A stretch of DNA of 7,838 nt. It comes from UMGS172 sp045648145. Its GTDB lineage: Bacteria; Bacillota; Clostridia; Oscillospirales; Acutalibacteraceae. Shown here piece after piece: positions 1 through 6,482 of the stretch. The position numbers and the translations under genes are program-made. Numbering within the stretch: position 1 is the stretch's first letter; each line of letters begins with the position of its first letter. The stretch lies in assembly GCA_045648145.1 (NCBI GenBank), contig JAZRNK010000126.1, forward strand, positions 1-7,838, in the 5' to 3' direction. The notes below the pieces were generated by a model. It saw only the letters and a list, made by a program, of their open reading frames with translations. It was not told the origin of the DNA and did not search any database.

Positions 1-615
1 TAAAACAAGGCGCTCCATTGCTATTCTTCCGCGGCTTTTTTGCTCAAATAAACTATAATTTATCTTAGCATAATCGGCGCCCAAATTAATAAGCTCCGCC
101 GCAATAATATGAGTGTCTGCCGTTGTATTTGAAAACTTAAAACAACCCGTATCGGTGACAAGTCCCGTATAAAGGCAGTTTGCCGTGTGCTGTGTTATGT
201 TAACCGGTAATTCACGCACTATACGGTAAATACACTCACACGCTGCGGCTGCTTTTGCATCACAATAAATATGCTTTGCATACTGCTTATTTGTGTCGTG
301 ATGGTCAATACAAAGCTCTATTTTTCCTTCATATGCTTCCTTTAAACCACCCAAAAGCTTTTCATCAGCAACGTCAACGGCAACCACTGTTTGCGGCTCA
401 AACTCCTCACACGGTAAGGTTAAATACTGAAACTTTGCAGGAATTTCATCGGCACAAATAACGTTTGCCTTTTTGCCCATTTCTCTTAAGGCGCTACACA
501 AAGCAAAGCCCGAGCCCAAGGTATCACCGTCGGGCGAAGCGTGTGTCAAAATGATATAATTATCTCTTTGCTCTAAAAACCTCGCAACCTCGGCAGCGTT
601 CACCTGTTTGCTCAT
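1..615 (-). CDS. nrnA: NrnA-type DHH phosphoesterase (oligoribonuclease / pAp phosphatase), 3' part outside window
   Basis: N-terminal 205 codons of a DHH/DHHA1 phosphoesterase. The frame is open to base 1, so the gene is partial; the family usually has about 310-330 residues, so the DHHA1 substrate-binding domain is missing. Visible metal-site motifs are H25 with D29-G-D31 (motif I), D81 in DVAD (motif II), D104-H105-H106 (the DHH signature) and D155 in TDTGCF (motif IV). All expected catalytic acids and histidines are present. In Gram-positive bacteria, family members degrade 2-5 nt RNAs to mononucleotides and remove the 3'-phosphate from pAp, in the cytoplasm. The ATG at 615 overlaps the rbfA stop codon (ATGA), with GAGGAGG 7 nt upstream, which suggests translational coupling. 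Position after rbfA is the usual one in Clostridia. A related DHH enzyme such as a c-di-AMP or pGpG hydrolase is possible, but the context and the lack of extra N-terminal domains favour NrnA. Confidence 0.93.
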   Translation of the reverse strand, partial: MSKQVNAAEVARFLEQRDNYIILTHASPDGDTLGSGFALCSALREMGKKANVICADEIPAKFQYLTLPCEEFEPQTVVAVDVADEKLLGGLKEAYEGKIELCIDHHDTNKQYAKHIYCDAKAAAACECIYRIVRELPVNITQHTANCLYTGLVTDTGCFKFSNTTADTHIIAAELINLGADYAKINYSLFEQKSRGRIAMERLVL

Positions 616-962
616 TTTTTGGCCTCCTCAAACGAGTCAATTATTCTTGAAATATGAGCACTATGTTCGATAGAATTATCGGCAATAAATTTTAATTCAG
701 GCGTTTTGCGGAGCTTGAGCCTAAGTCCAAGCTCCCTTCTTAAAAAACCTGCGGCACTTTTTAAGCCTTTGACGCTTTCAACCGTTTTGTCAAAACCTTC
801 AATCGCACTGACGTAAACAGTGGCATAAGAAAGGTCGGCAGACAAGTCAATCTTAACTATACTGAGCAATTTGCTGACTCTTGGGTCCTTAAGCTCTCTG
901 AAAAGGTCAGAAAGCTCCCTTTGAATGTCAGCAGTTGCTCTTCCAATTTTAAAACTTGGCAT
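612..962 (-). CDS. rbfA: 30S ribosome-binding factor RbfA
   Basis: Complete 116-residue protein, the normal length for RbfA. It is a single KH-type domain that binds the 30S subunit near the 5' end of 16S rRNA and assists late maturation, and is needed for cold adaptation in characterised bacteria. Family marks seen: an N-terminal helix with R8 and I13-Q14-R15-E16, the K25-D26-P27-R28-V29 motif, the KH-like helix around S69-A70-A71-G72-F73-L74-R75-R76, and the P-E-L-K-F segment followed by the H-I-S-R-I-I helix. The ATG at 962 has a modest AAAGGGA ribosome binding site about 8-9 nt upstream. The gene follows infB after 48 nt, without the ylxP gene that separates them in Bacillus subtilis, and its TGA overlaps the nrnA start. 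Its product works with RimP, encoded in the same operon. Confidence 0.96.
   Translation of the reverse strand: MPSFKIGRATADIQRELSDLFRELKDPRVSKLLSIVKIDLSADLSYATVYVSAIEGFDKTVESVKGLKSAAGFLRRELGLRLKLRKTPELKFIADNSIEHSAHISRIIDSFEEAKK
623..629 (-). promoter_or_regulatory. Ribosome binding site of nrnA, inside the end of rbfA
   Basis: GAGGAGG lies within the last codons of rbfA, 7 nt before the nrnA ATG at 615. Because the start overlaps the rbfA stop in an ATGA, ribosomes ending rbfA could restart directly on nrnA. Confidence 0.75.
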
Positions 963-1010
963 TTTATGAATCCCTTTGTTTAAATAATATTGTTTTTATT
1001 ATCTGCAATA

Positions 1011-3497
1011 TCAGTCACGATACTCTTCCATAAAGAAGGCTTCGAAAATATCTCCTTCTTTAATGTCACCAAATTTTTCAAGACCAACACCACATTCGTA
1101 GCCTTCGGCGACTTCTTTAACGTCATCCTTAAAGCGACGAAGTGAACTAATTTCGTCCTCAGCAACAACAATACCGTCACGAACAACGCGAACCTTGGCA
1201 TCACGGGTGATTTTACCGTGTTTAACGTAACAACCGGCAATAACGCCGATACCCGAAACCTTATAGGTCTGACGAACCTCCAGCTCGCCGAGGGTTGCCT
1301 CGCGATATTTAGGTGCAAGCATACCCTTCATAGCTGCCGTGATTTCATCAATACAGTCATAAATAACTCTGTAAAGACGCATTTCAACGTTATCGCGCTC
1401 GGCAATTTCCTTGGCAACGGGGTCAGGCCTTACGTTAAAGCCGACGATAATTGCGCCCGAAGTTGCAGCCAAAGTAACATCAGACTCGTTAATTGCGCCT
1501 GCGCCACCATGAATAACGTTAACACGAACCTCATCGTTAGAAAGCTTAACAAGGCTTTCCTTAACAGCTTCAACCGAGCCCTGAACGTCAGCCTTAACGA
1601 TAACGTTAAGGTCTTTAACCTCGCCCTGCTCAAGCTGACTGAACAAATTATCAAGCGTAACCTTCTGAGTTGCGTTAAATACTTCTTCCTTGGCCTTCTG
1701 TTTACGCTGTTCAACGAGCTGACGAGCCAAACGCTCATCCGAAACGGCATCAAAGCTATCACCTGCGCTGGGGACCTCGTCAAGACCAGTAATCTCAACC
1801 GGAACAGAAGGACCTGCCTCTTTCAACGACCTGCCATTTTCGTCAAGCATAACTCTTACACGGCCAACCGTTGTACCTGCAACAATAATATCGCCCGAAC
1901 GCAATGTACCATTCTGAACGAGCAAGGTTGCAACAGGGCCACGACCCTTATCAAGACGAGCCTCGATAACAACGCCCTTACCTTTACGGTCGGGGTTGGC
2001 CTTAAGCTCCTGCATTTCGGCAACCAACAATACGTTAGCAAGCAAATCGTCAATGCCTTGATGAGTTTTAGCCGAAATAGGAACACAAATAACGTCACCG
2101 CCCCATTCTTCAGGAACAAGGCCATGCTCGGTAAGCTGTTGCTTAATTCTGTCGGGATTAGCCTCAGGCTTATCCATTTTATTAATAGCAACTATTATCT
2201 GTACCTTGGCTGCTTTTGCGTGGTTAATAGCCTCAATAGTCTGAGGCATAATACCGTCGTCTGCGGCAACAACAAGGATTGCAATATCGGTAGCCATAGC
2301 ACCACGCTGACGCATTGATGTAAATGCGGCGTGACCGGGAGTATCAAGGAAGGTAATCTCGTTACCCTCGTGATTTACACGGTAAGCACCGATGTGCTGT
2401 GTAATACCGCCTGCTTCGCCCTCGGTAACCTTTGCGTTACGGATAGCATCAAGCAAAGAGGTTTTACCGTGGTCAACGTGGCCCATAACAACGACAATCG
2501 GGTTTCTGGGCTTCAAGGTCTCCTCGGTATCCTCCGAAATGTCCATAATACGCTCTTCAATAGTAACTACAACTGCTTTTTCTACCTTGCAGCCCATTTC
2601 AGTTGCAACAATTTCAGCAGTATCATAGTCAATAGTCTGATTAACGGTTGCCAACATTCCAAGCTTCATCAGCTGCTTAACAACATCCGAAGCCGTCTTT
2701 TTCATGGCTGCGGCAAGCTCGCCAACCGTAATCTCCTCACCGATAGTAACGGTGATAGGAGTCTTTTTAATCTTTTCAAGCTGAATTCTGCGAAGCTTAT
2801 CTGCCTCGGTTTCACGCTTGGCACTCTGCGGACGGCGATAGTCCTGTGATTTCTGCTTGATTTTCTGCTTACGCTGCATGTTGTCACCACGCATAGCGTT
2901 AGCAGGGGCAATGTTCTCATATCGCTCGTTGTACTTATCAATATTAATATTAGAAGCTCTCGTATCAACCTTGCGGATTTCAACCGGTCCTCGATTGGGA
3001 GCCTCACCCTTTTTCTCCTTTTTAGGACGGGGAGGGATATTTATAGGCTCGGACACCGGCTTTGCCTCGCTCTCCTTTTTGGGAGCCTCTGCCTTTTTAG
3101 GCTCGGCAGGTTTAGCAGGCGCCTTTTTGGCCTCGGGCTTTTCAACTTCCTTTTTCGGCTCGGCTTTAGGCGGATTTTTCTTGGCCTCTTCAGCAGCCTG
3201 AGCAGCCTTTAGTTGTTCTAAAATAGCCATCTGCTCGGCAAACTTACGATCCTTTTCTGCCTGACGCTCCTTAGCTCTTTCTTCTCTAGCCCTTTCACCT
3301 GCGGCAAAATATTCATCAAAATTTTTGACCTCATTCTGTTTTGTAACGTAATCAAAAATAAGGTCTAACTCGGTATCCTCTAAAGAGGTCTGACTTTTCT
3401 TGTCAACTCCGAGTTTATCATGCAACAATGCTATAATGTCTTTACTTGAGATGTTGAAATCCTTTGACACCTCGTGTATTTTGTACTTTATCAGCAT
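1011..3497 (-). CDS. infB: Translation initiation factor IF-2
   Basis: Complete 828-residue IF2, the GTPase that brings fMet-tRNA to the 30S subunit and promotes 50S joining. Domains in order: a first IF2N domain (about 1-52); a long charged linker rich in Lys, Ala, Glu and Pro (about 60-245, coiled-coil-like to 110, then PKKAE-type low complexity); a second IF2N domain (about 246-301); the GTPase domain (about 330-500) with G1 GHVDHGKT at 339-346, the G2 region GGITQHIGAY, G3 DTPGH at 385-389, G4 NKMD at 439-442 and G5 SAK at 475-477; then beta-barrel domain II, the domain III segment with HGGAGAINESDV near 663-674, and the C-terminal fMet-tRNA-binding domain IV (about 720-828). The ATG at 3497 has GGAGG 7 nt upstream, and the N-terminal IF2N domain begins at once, so the start is secure. 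It lies 36 nt after ylxQ. No motif is missing and the frame is intact. Confidence 0.98.
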   Translation of the reverse strand: MLIKYKIHEVSKDFNISSKDIIALLHDKLGVDKKSQTSLEDTELDLIFDYVTKQNEVKNFDEYFAAGERAREERAKERQAEKDRKFAEQMAILEQLKAAQAAEEAKKNPPKAEPKKEVEKPEAKKAPAKPAEPKKAEAPKKESEAKPVSEPINIPPRPKKEKKGEAPNRGPVEIRKVDTRASNINIDKYNERYENIAPANAMRGDNMQRKQKIKQKSQDYRRPQSAKRETEADKLRRIQLEKIKKTPITVTIGEEITVGELAAAMKKTASDVVKQLMKLGMLATVNQTIDYDTAEIVATEMGCKVEKAVVVTIEERIMDISEDTEETLKPRNPIVVVMGHVDHGKTSLLDAIRNAKVTEGEAGGITQHIGAYRVNHEGNEITFLDTPGHAAFTSMRQRGAMATDIAILVVAADDGIMPQTIEAINHAKAAKVQIIVAINKMDKPEANPDRIKQQLTEHGLVPEEWGGDVICVPISAKTHQGIDDLLANVLLVAEMQELKANPDRKGKGVVIEARLDKGRGPVATLLVQNGTLRSGDIIVAGTTVGRVRVMLDENGRSLKEAGPSVPVEITGLDEVPSAGDSFDAVSDERLARQLVEQRKQKAKEEVFNATQKVTLDNLFSQLEQGEVKDLNVIVKADVQGSVEAVKESLVKLSNDEVRVNVIHGGAGAINESDVTLAATSGAIIVGFNVRPDPVAKEIAERDNVEMRLYRVIYDCIDEITAAMKGMLAPKYREATLGELEVRQTYKVSGIGVIAGCYVKHGKITRDAKVRVVRDGIVVAEDEISSLRRFKDDVKEVAEGYECGVGLEKFGDIKEGDIFEAFFMEEYRD

Positions 3498-3533
3498 ATG
3501 GTATCCTCCTTATAAATCATAATGTGACAACGG

Positions 3534-3848
3534 TTATTTGGATGCATTATTTTCAAGAGCTTTAAGTATCGCCGTGGCAAAGCCTTCATCGTTTACCGAA
3601 ACAATACCCGCCTTAATACCGATAGCGTGCGACAGTTGGTCTAAAGTATTAGGGATTTTTACAACCGTTACTTTTCCGTTTGCAAAATAAGATATTTCCT
3701 TAAATGATTTGTCCGAAATATCACTTGCCGCAACTATCAGCTTGGATTTTCCGCTCAAAACACATTCCTTTGACGAAGCAAAGCCTATCGCCAACCTTCC
3801 TGCTTTTCGCGCAAAGCCAAGTCTTGAAAGAATAGGGTCGTTACTCAT
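3534..3848 (-). CDS. ylxQ: L7Ae-family RNA-binding protein YlxQ
   Basis: Small protein of 104 residues from the ATG at 3848; in-frame GTG (3854) and TTG (3857) codons would add two or three residues. It shows the L7Ae/L30e/S12e/Gadd45 fold pattern: the N-terminal helix ILSRLGFARKAG (residues 6-17), G22 to G33 resembling the RNA-contact region, the strand KLIVAASDISD (36-46), then a helix, and a late segment around LDQLSHAIGIK (69-79) that matches the conserved L-G-x-A-x-G-K region of the family. Relatives bind kink-turn RNA, but the physiological target of YlxQ is not established. The start lies inside the end of rnpM (8-nt overlap), so translation is probably coupled. Position between rnpM and infB is conserved in Bacillota. 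Function beyond RNA binding is unknown. Confidence 0.9.
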   Translation of the reverse strand: MSNDPILSRLGFARKAGRLAIGFASSKECVLSGKSKLIVAASDISDKSFKEISYFANGKVTVVKIPNTLDQLSHAIGIKAGIVSVNDEGFATAILKALENNASK

Positions 3849-4107
3849 TTGCACCAAACTCTCTTAAAATCTGTTGGGTTATTTCCTCCGGAATTTTCAT
3901 TGAAAAGGACTTCTCTAATTTTTTCATTTTAACTGCCTTTTTATAGCACTCCTCGTTATAGCAAATATAAGCGCCACGGCCGTTTGCCTTACCCGAACGG
4001 TCAAGTATAATATTGCCATCCGGTGTTTTGACAATTCTTACAAGTGTGTTTTTCGGCTTCATTTCTGCGCAACCGATACACTGTCTTTGCGGTTGTCCCT
4101 TCTTCAT
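3841..4107 (-). CDS. rnpM: RNase P modulator RnpM (YlxR, DUF448)
   Basis: Complete 88-residue YlxR-family protein. In B. subtilis this protein was renamed RnpM after it was found to bind the RNase P RNA and modulate RNase P activity; that role is carried over here by family membership. Seen in the sequence: an N-terminal basic stretch with C10-I-G-C13, the MKPKNTLVRIV strand region, D36-R-S-G-K, and the family signature G43-R-G-A-Y-I-C49. C10, C13, C49 and C54 form a CxxC plus CxxxxC pattern that could hold a metal ion. B. subtilis YlxR, as I remember it, lacks most of these cysteines, so metal binding is inference only. The ATG at 4107 has AGGAGGG about 6 nt upstream. It lies 26 nt after nusA and overlaps ylxQ by 8 nt. 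Confidence 0.94.
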   Translation of the reverse strand: MKKGQPQRQCIGCAEMKPKNTLVRIVKTPDGNIILDRSGKANGRGAYICYNEECYKKAVKMKKLEKSFSMKIPEEITQQILREFGANE

Positions 4108-4133
4108 AAAATTCCCTCCTGACAGATTTTTAT

Positions 4134-5231
4134 TTAAATATCGTCGTCACCCTCGCCGTAAAATCCGCTTTCGGGGTGAATATCAATCTTCCAGCCTGTG
4201 AGTCTTGCGGCAAGGCGAACGTTCTGTCCCTTGTTACCGATAGCAAGTGACAACTGTGAATCGGGCACTGTTACACGGCAAGCCTTGGGATTCTCACTCT
4301 GAATTTCAACCGACAAAACCTTTGCCGGTGACAAAGCCTCTGAAATGAAGGCTACGGGGTCGTCCGAATACTTAACGATGTCAATCTTTTCGCCGCCAAG
4401 CTCTTCAACTATTGTGTTTACACGGGCGCCTCTTTGACCGATACAAGCACCAACCGCATCAACCTCAGGGTTAGCCGACCAAACAGCCATCTTAGTACGT
4501 GAGCCTGCCTGACGGGAAACAGCCTTAATTTCAATAGTACCGTCATAAATTTCGGGTACCTCGGTTTCAAACAAGCGTTTTACAAGACCGGGATGTGTTC
4601 TGGAAATCATTGCGTTAGGACCTCTCTCGTCGTTCTTAACGTCAACGATAAACACTTTAATATGGTCGCCCTCGTGAAGCACCTCGTCCGGTACCTGCTC
4701 TGCCTTAGGCAAGGTAACTACGCCACGGCCAATGGTGATGGTAGCATTACCTGTTTTGGGGTCAATTCTTTGAACAACGGCAGTAACAAGCTCTTTGTTA
4801 CGACTCTGGAATTCCTCATAAGTCTGGCCTCTTTCAGCTTCCTTAACACCCTGACGAATAACGTGTTTTGCATTTTGAGCTACAATTCTGCCGAACTTTC
4901 TTGTTTCAAGCGGAATGTCTACAAACTCACCAACAGTAGCGTTTTTATCGTATTTAAGCGCATCCTCGAGTAACATTTGAGTATATTCATCCTCAATTTC
5001 AGTTACAACGGTCTTACGAACATAAACCTTAAATACTCTCTTTTCAATGTCCATCTCACAGAAAACAACGTCTCTGCCGCCGTAATCCTTTTTAGCGGCA
5101 ACGATAATTGCACTCTTAATTTTATCTGCAAGATAGCCCTGCGGTATGCCGCTCTCCTGCGACATTAACTCAAGCGCATCAAAAATTTCTGCGGTATTGT
5201 CTACAACTGTTTCTTTTACTTTTCTAGCCAT
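4134..5231 (-). CDS. nusA: Transcription termination/antitermination factor NusA
   Basis: 365-residue NusA, matching the short Gram-positive form (about 370 residues) that lacks the acidic repeats of E. coli NusA. It binds RNA polymerase near the RNA exit channel and stimulates pausing and intrinsic termination. Domains: an N-terminal polymerase-binding domain (about 10-130) ending in the very conserved segment GRIVAQNAKHVIRQGVKEAE (114-133); an S1 domain (about 144-208); KH1 (about 209-290) with G265-Q-R-G268; KH2 (about 300-352) with G332-N-K-G335; and a short acidic tail GEGDDDI. The ATG at 5231 is chosen because the usual family N-terminus starts there; GGAGG sits 11 nt upstream, a longish but workable spacing. 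A further 14 in-frame codons reach 5273, but they would overlap rimP and have no family match. It follows rimP after 23 nt. In other Bacillota NusA regulates its own operon through a leader terminator, and the hairpin at 5755-5782 is a candidate site. Confidence 0.97.
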   Translation of the reverse strand: MARKVKETVVDNTAEIFDALELMSQESGIPQGYLADKIKSAIIVAAKKDYGGRDVVFCEMDIEKRVFKVYVRKTVVTEIEDEYTQMLLEDALKYDKNATVGEFVDIPLETRKFGRIVAQNAKHVIRQGVKEAERGQTYEEFQSRNKELVTAVVQRIDPKTGNATITIGRGVVTLPKAEQVPDEVLHEGDHIKVFIVDVKNDERGPNAMISRTHPGLVKRLFETEVPEIYDGTIEIKAVSRQAGSRTKMAVWSANPEVDAVGACIGQRGARVNTIVEELGGEKIDIVKYSDDPVAFISEALSPAKVLSVEIQSENPKACRVTVPDSQLSLAIGNKGQNVRLAARLTGWKIDIHPESGFYGEGDDDI

Positions 5232-5254
5232 TTTCCAATTTACCTCCAAATATA

Positions 5255-5716
5255 TTAAATCTCTAAATCGCAAACACGAACATTAACAATTTCATTCTTT
5301 GCAAAGTACATTTCTTCGCCGTCACACAGCAGGTTGACACCCTTATCATATGAAAGAAGTTTGCCTGAAAATTCTTTCATTCCGTCACGTGGACGAATAA
5401 GCTTTACTTTAACCTGTTGGCCTGTGTATTTTTCAAAATGATGCGGCTCTGACAATTCCCTTTCAAGACCGGGTGAGCAAACCTCAAGATAATACGAAAC
5501 GTTTATTGGATCTGCATCATCAATAATAGGATCTATAAGCCTTGAAACGTCTGTGCAGTCGTTAATATCAACGCCTGCTTCCTTATCAATAAAAACCCTC
5601 AGATACCAAGAAGCGCCGTCTTTCTGAAACTTAACGTCCCATAAAGTCAGTCCCAAGGATTCGATAGGCTCTTTGACAAGGTCAATTACCTTCATAACGG
5701 TAGGTGACTGTGCCAA
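5255..5716 (-). CDS. rimP: Ribosome maturation factor RimP
   Basis: 153-residue RimP from a TTG start at 5716, the normal family length (about 150). RimP binds the free 30S subunit during assembly and helps incorporate S12 and neighbouring proteins. Seen: the N-terminal alpha/beta domain with the conserved pattern V-x-x-x-x-G-x-x-W-x-L-R-V-F-I-D around residues 28-44, D53-C54 and the VSRLID helix, the hallmark L77-E-V-C-S-P-G-L-E-R86, and a C-terminal SH3-like domain (about 92-153) with V-x-V-K-L and the F-x-G-K-L-L turn. The TTG was chosen because GGGAGGAG stands 5 nt before it and the protein then has the usual length. The next ATG (seven codons in) would have poorer spacing to that site, and the in-frame extension to 5788 runs through the leader hairpin. 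First gene of the NusA/IF2 operon. Confidence 0.95.
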   Translation of the reverse strand: MAQSPTVMKVIDLVKEPIESLGLTLWDVKFQKDGASWYLRVFIDKEAGVDINDCTDVSRLIDPIIDDADPINVSYYLEVCSPGLERELSEPHHFEKYTGQQVKVKLIRPRDGMKEFSGKLLSYDKGVNLLCDGEEMYFAKNEIVNVRVCDLEI

Positions 5717-5721
5717 ATAAA

Positions 5722-5729
5722 CTCCTCCC
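5722..5729 (-). promoter_or_regulatory. Ribosome binding site fixing the TTG start of rimP
   Basis: GGGAGGAG is followed by five bases (TTTAT) and then TTG-GCA-CAG, giving M-A-Q-S-P-T-V-M-K. This is the strongest ribosome binding site in the leader and it decides the rimP start in favour of TTG at 5716. Confidence 0.8.
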
Positions 5730-5749
5730 AAATGAAAATTTGTCTTAAC

Positions 5750-5782
5750 AAAAAGTAAAGAGCGGGTTGCCCCACTCCTTAC
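5750..5782 (-). terminator. Leader hairpin with T-tract upstream of rimP (probable attenuator / NusA-responsive terminator)
   Basis: On the minus strand, arms 5782-5771 and 5766-5755 pair over 12 consecutive positions (GTAAGGAGTGGG with CCCGCTCTTTAC; 10 Watson-Crick and 2 G-U pairs) around a GCAA tetraloop of the stable GNRA class. Five T (5754-5750) follow directly, then GTT. This is the shape of an intrinsic terminator, but it sits between the promoter and the rimP start, from about +14 to +41 of the predicted transcript. It therefore looks like an attenuator on the operon's own leader, and may also stop read-through from secA. In B. subtilis NusA represses its own operon through a leader terminator, so the same loop is a reasonable inference here. 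The 5' flank GAGA (5786-5783) could also pair loosely with the T-tract. Confidence 0.75.
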
Positions 5783-5801
5783 TCTCAAAATCTACTTCGT
5801 T

Positions 5802-5830
5802 ACTATATCATATATTGACCATTTTGTCAA
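5802..5830 (-). promoter_or_regulatory. Sigma-A promoter of the rimP-nusA-infB operon
   Basis: A perfect -35 TTGACA (5830-5825), a 17-nt spacer and a -10 TATAGT (5807-5802; one mismatch to TATAAT) lie on the minus strand. The -10 is preceded by TG plus one base, an extended -10 element. A start site near 5795 would give a leader of about 79 nt before the rimP TTG. The promoter falls in the only sizeable non-coding gap of the window (5717-5850), just after the DUF1643 stop codon, so it most probably drives rimP and the genes after it. Confidence 0.85.
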
Positions 5831-5850
5831 GTATTATCACTTTTTTGCAC

Positions 5851-6477
5851 TCAAATTTGCTGTAAATACTCGACAATATCCGAAAACAAATCGGTTTTGC
5901 TGTCCTTCTTTAAATATAAAGGATGATGCGGATGACCTTTAGCCTTTGACCTTGCACCCGAGGTGTACCACACGGCACCGTATTCCCTGCCACATTTCAC
6001 CATATCCAACACACAATTCTTCAAATACGGACGTTTTTCTATCAAGGTACCCCAAGCCGCCCAAATCGCCGGCTTATGCTCCTCATCGTAAAGCGAAAGA
6101 ATGTATCGAAAAGCCTTTATATTTTCCGAATGTAAAAACGAATTCGGCTCTTTATCCATATCATCAGGGTTAGTAGCCCTTTGCGGATAAACATTAAACA
6201 TTATAAAAGAATCGTACCCATTAAAATGTGCTATCCTCTCGACACTTTTTAAAGTATTGTCAAGGTCGTCGGGAACGGCGGTTGAGGGATTAATTCCAAT
6301 ACATATAAGAGGATTTTTGCCCCTTGTACCAAGTATGTAACGGTATTCCGAATAATGACACGGCAAATACATCCATTTGTTTATATCATATTCGTGAGCA
6401 ACCGTTTTTTCCTCTTCTAAAGCCTGCTCAAAAGATAAAAGTTCTATTTCTTCAAGTTTTTTCGAAGGAATATGCAA
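5851..6477 (-). CDS. DUF1643 family protein of unknown function
   Basis: 208-residue cytoplasmic protein from a TTG start; a GTG at 6486 would add three residues. It matches the DUF1643 pattern: L-I-C-I-G-I-N63-P-S-T-A67, then D73 and N74-T, the segment FNGYDSFIMFNVYPQRAT (85-102) followed by NPDDMD, the W142-G143 pair, and a C-terminal G181-H-P-H-H-P-L-Y-L189. Those conserved polar and histidine positions look like a ligand or catalytic site, but the family has no established activity that I know of. No signal peptide or membrane segment is visible. The TTG at 6477 is preferred because a GGAGGTGA-like site (7 of 8 bases) stands at the right distance, while the GTG lies within that site. It follows secA by 32 nt in the same direction, and no good terminator lies after it, so it may be read from the secA transcript. 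DUF1643 genes occur scattered in bacteria and phages, so lateral acquisition is possible. Confidence 0.85.
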   Translation of the reverse strand: MHIPSKKLEEIELLSFEQALEEEKTVAHEYDINKWMYLPCHYSEYRYILGTRGKNPLICIGINPSTAVPDDLDNTLKSVERIAHFNGYDSFIMFNVYPQRATNPDDMDKEPNSFLHSENIKAFRYILSLYDEEHKPAIWAAWGTLIEKRPYLKNCVLDMVKCGREYGAVWYTSGARSKAKGHPHHPLYLKKDSKTDLFSDIVEYLQQI

Positions 6478-6482
6478 AACTC

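Noticed and set aside
255..461. A 68-codon plus-strand frame at the left end.
   Set aside because: It is opposite nrnA, whose minus-strand frame carries all DHH motifs across the whole stretch.
980..1002. A small hairpin between infB and rbfA.
   Set aside because: Only about five A-T pairs with a long loop; too weak to be a terminator or regulatory element.
1218..2318. A 366-codon open frame on the plus strand.
   Set aside because: It lies wholly opposite infB, whose GTPase domain is unmistakable. The plus-strand product has no recognisable family, is full of Asn, Thr and Leu from reverse-complement codons, and has no ribosome binding site.
2331..3201. Further plus-strand open frames opposite infB.
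   Set aside because: Shadow frames of a biased coding sequence; the low-complexity linker of IF2 read backwards gives Gly/Ala/Phe-rich text with no family match.
2690..3240. A second, internal start in infB giving a short IF2 form, as known in E. coli and B. subtilis.
   Set aside because: Methionines at residues 90, 202 and 265 have no convincing ribosome binding site just upstream, so I cannot support it from the sequence.
5232..5273. An N-terminal extension of nusA by 14 codons.
   Set aside because: It overlaps the end of rimP and has no family support; its sequence includes the GGAGG site itself.
5717..5788. An N-terminal extension of rimP by 24 codons.
   Set aside because: It would translate through the leader hairpin, has no ribosome binding site, and makes RimP longer than the family.
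5821..5850. A terminator for the secA-DUF1643 transcript.
   Set aside because: Only a 4-bp stem (AAGT/ACTT) is visible and no G-C-rich arm. The next real hairpin is the rimP leader element.
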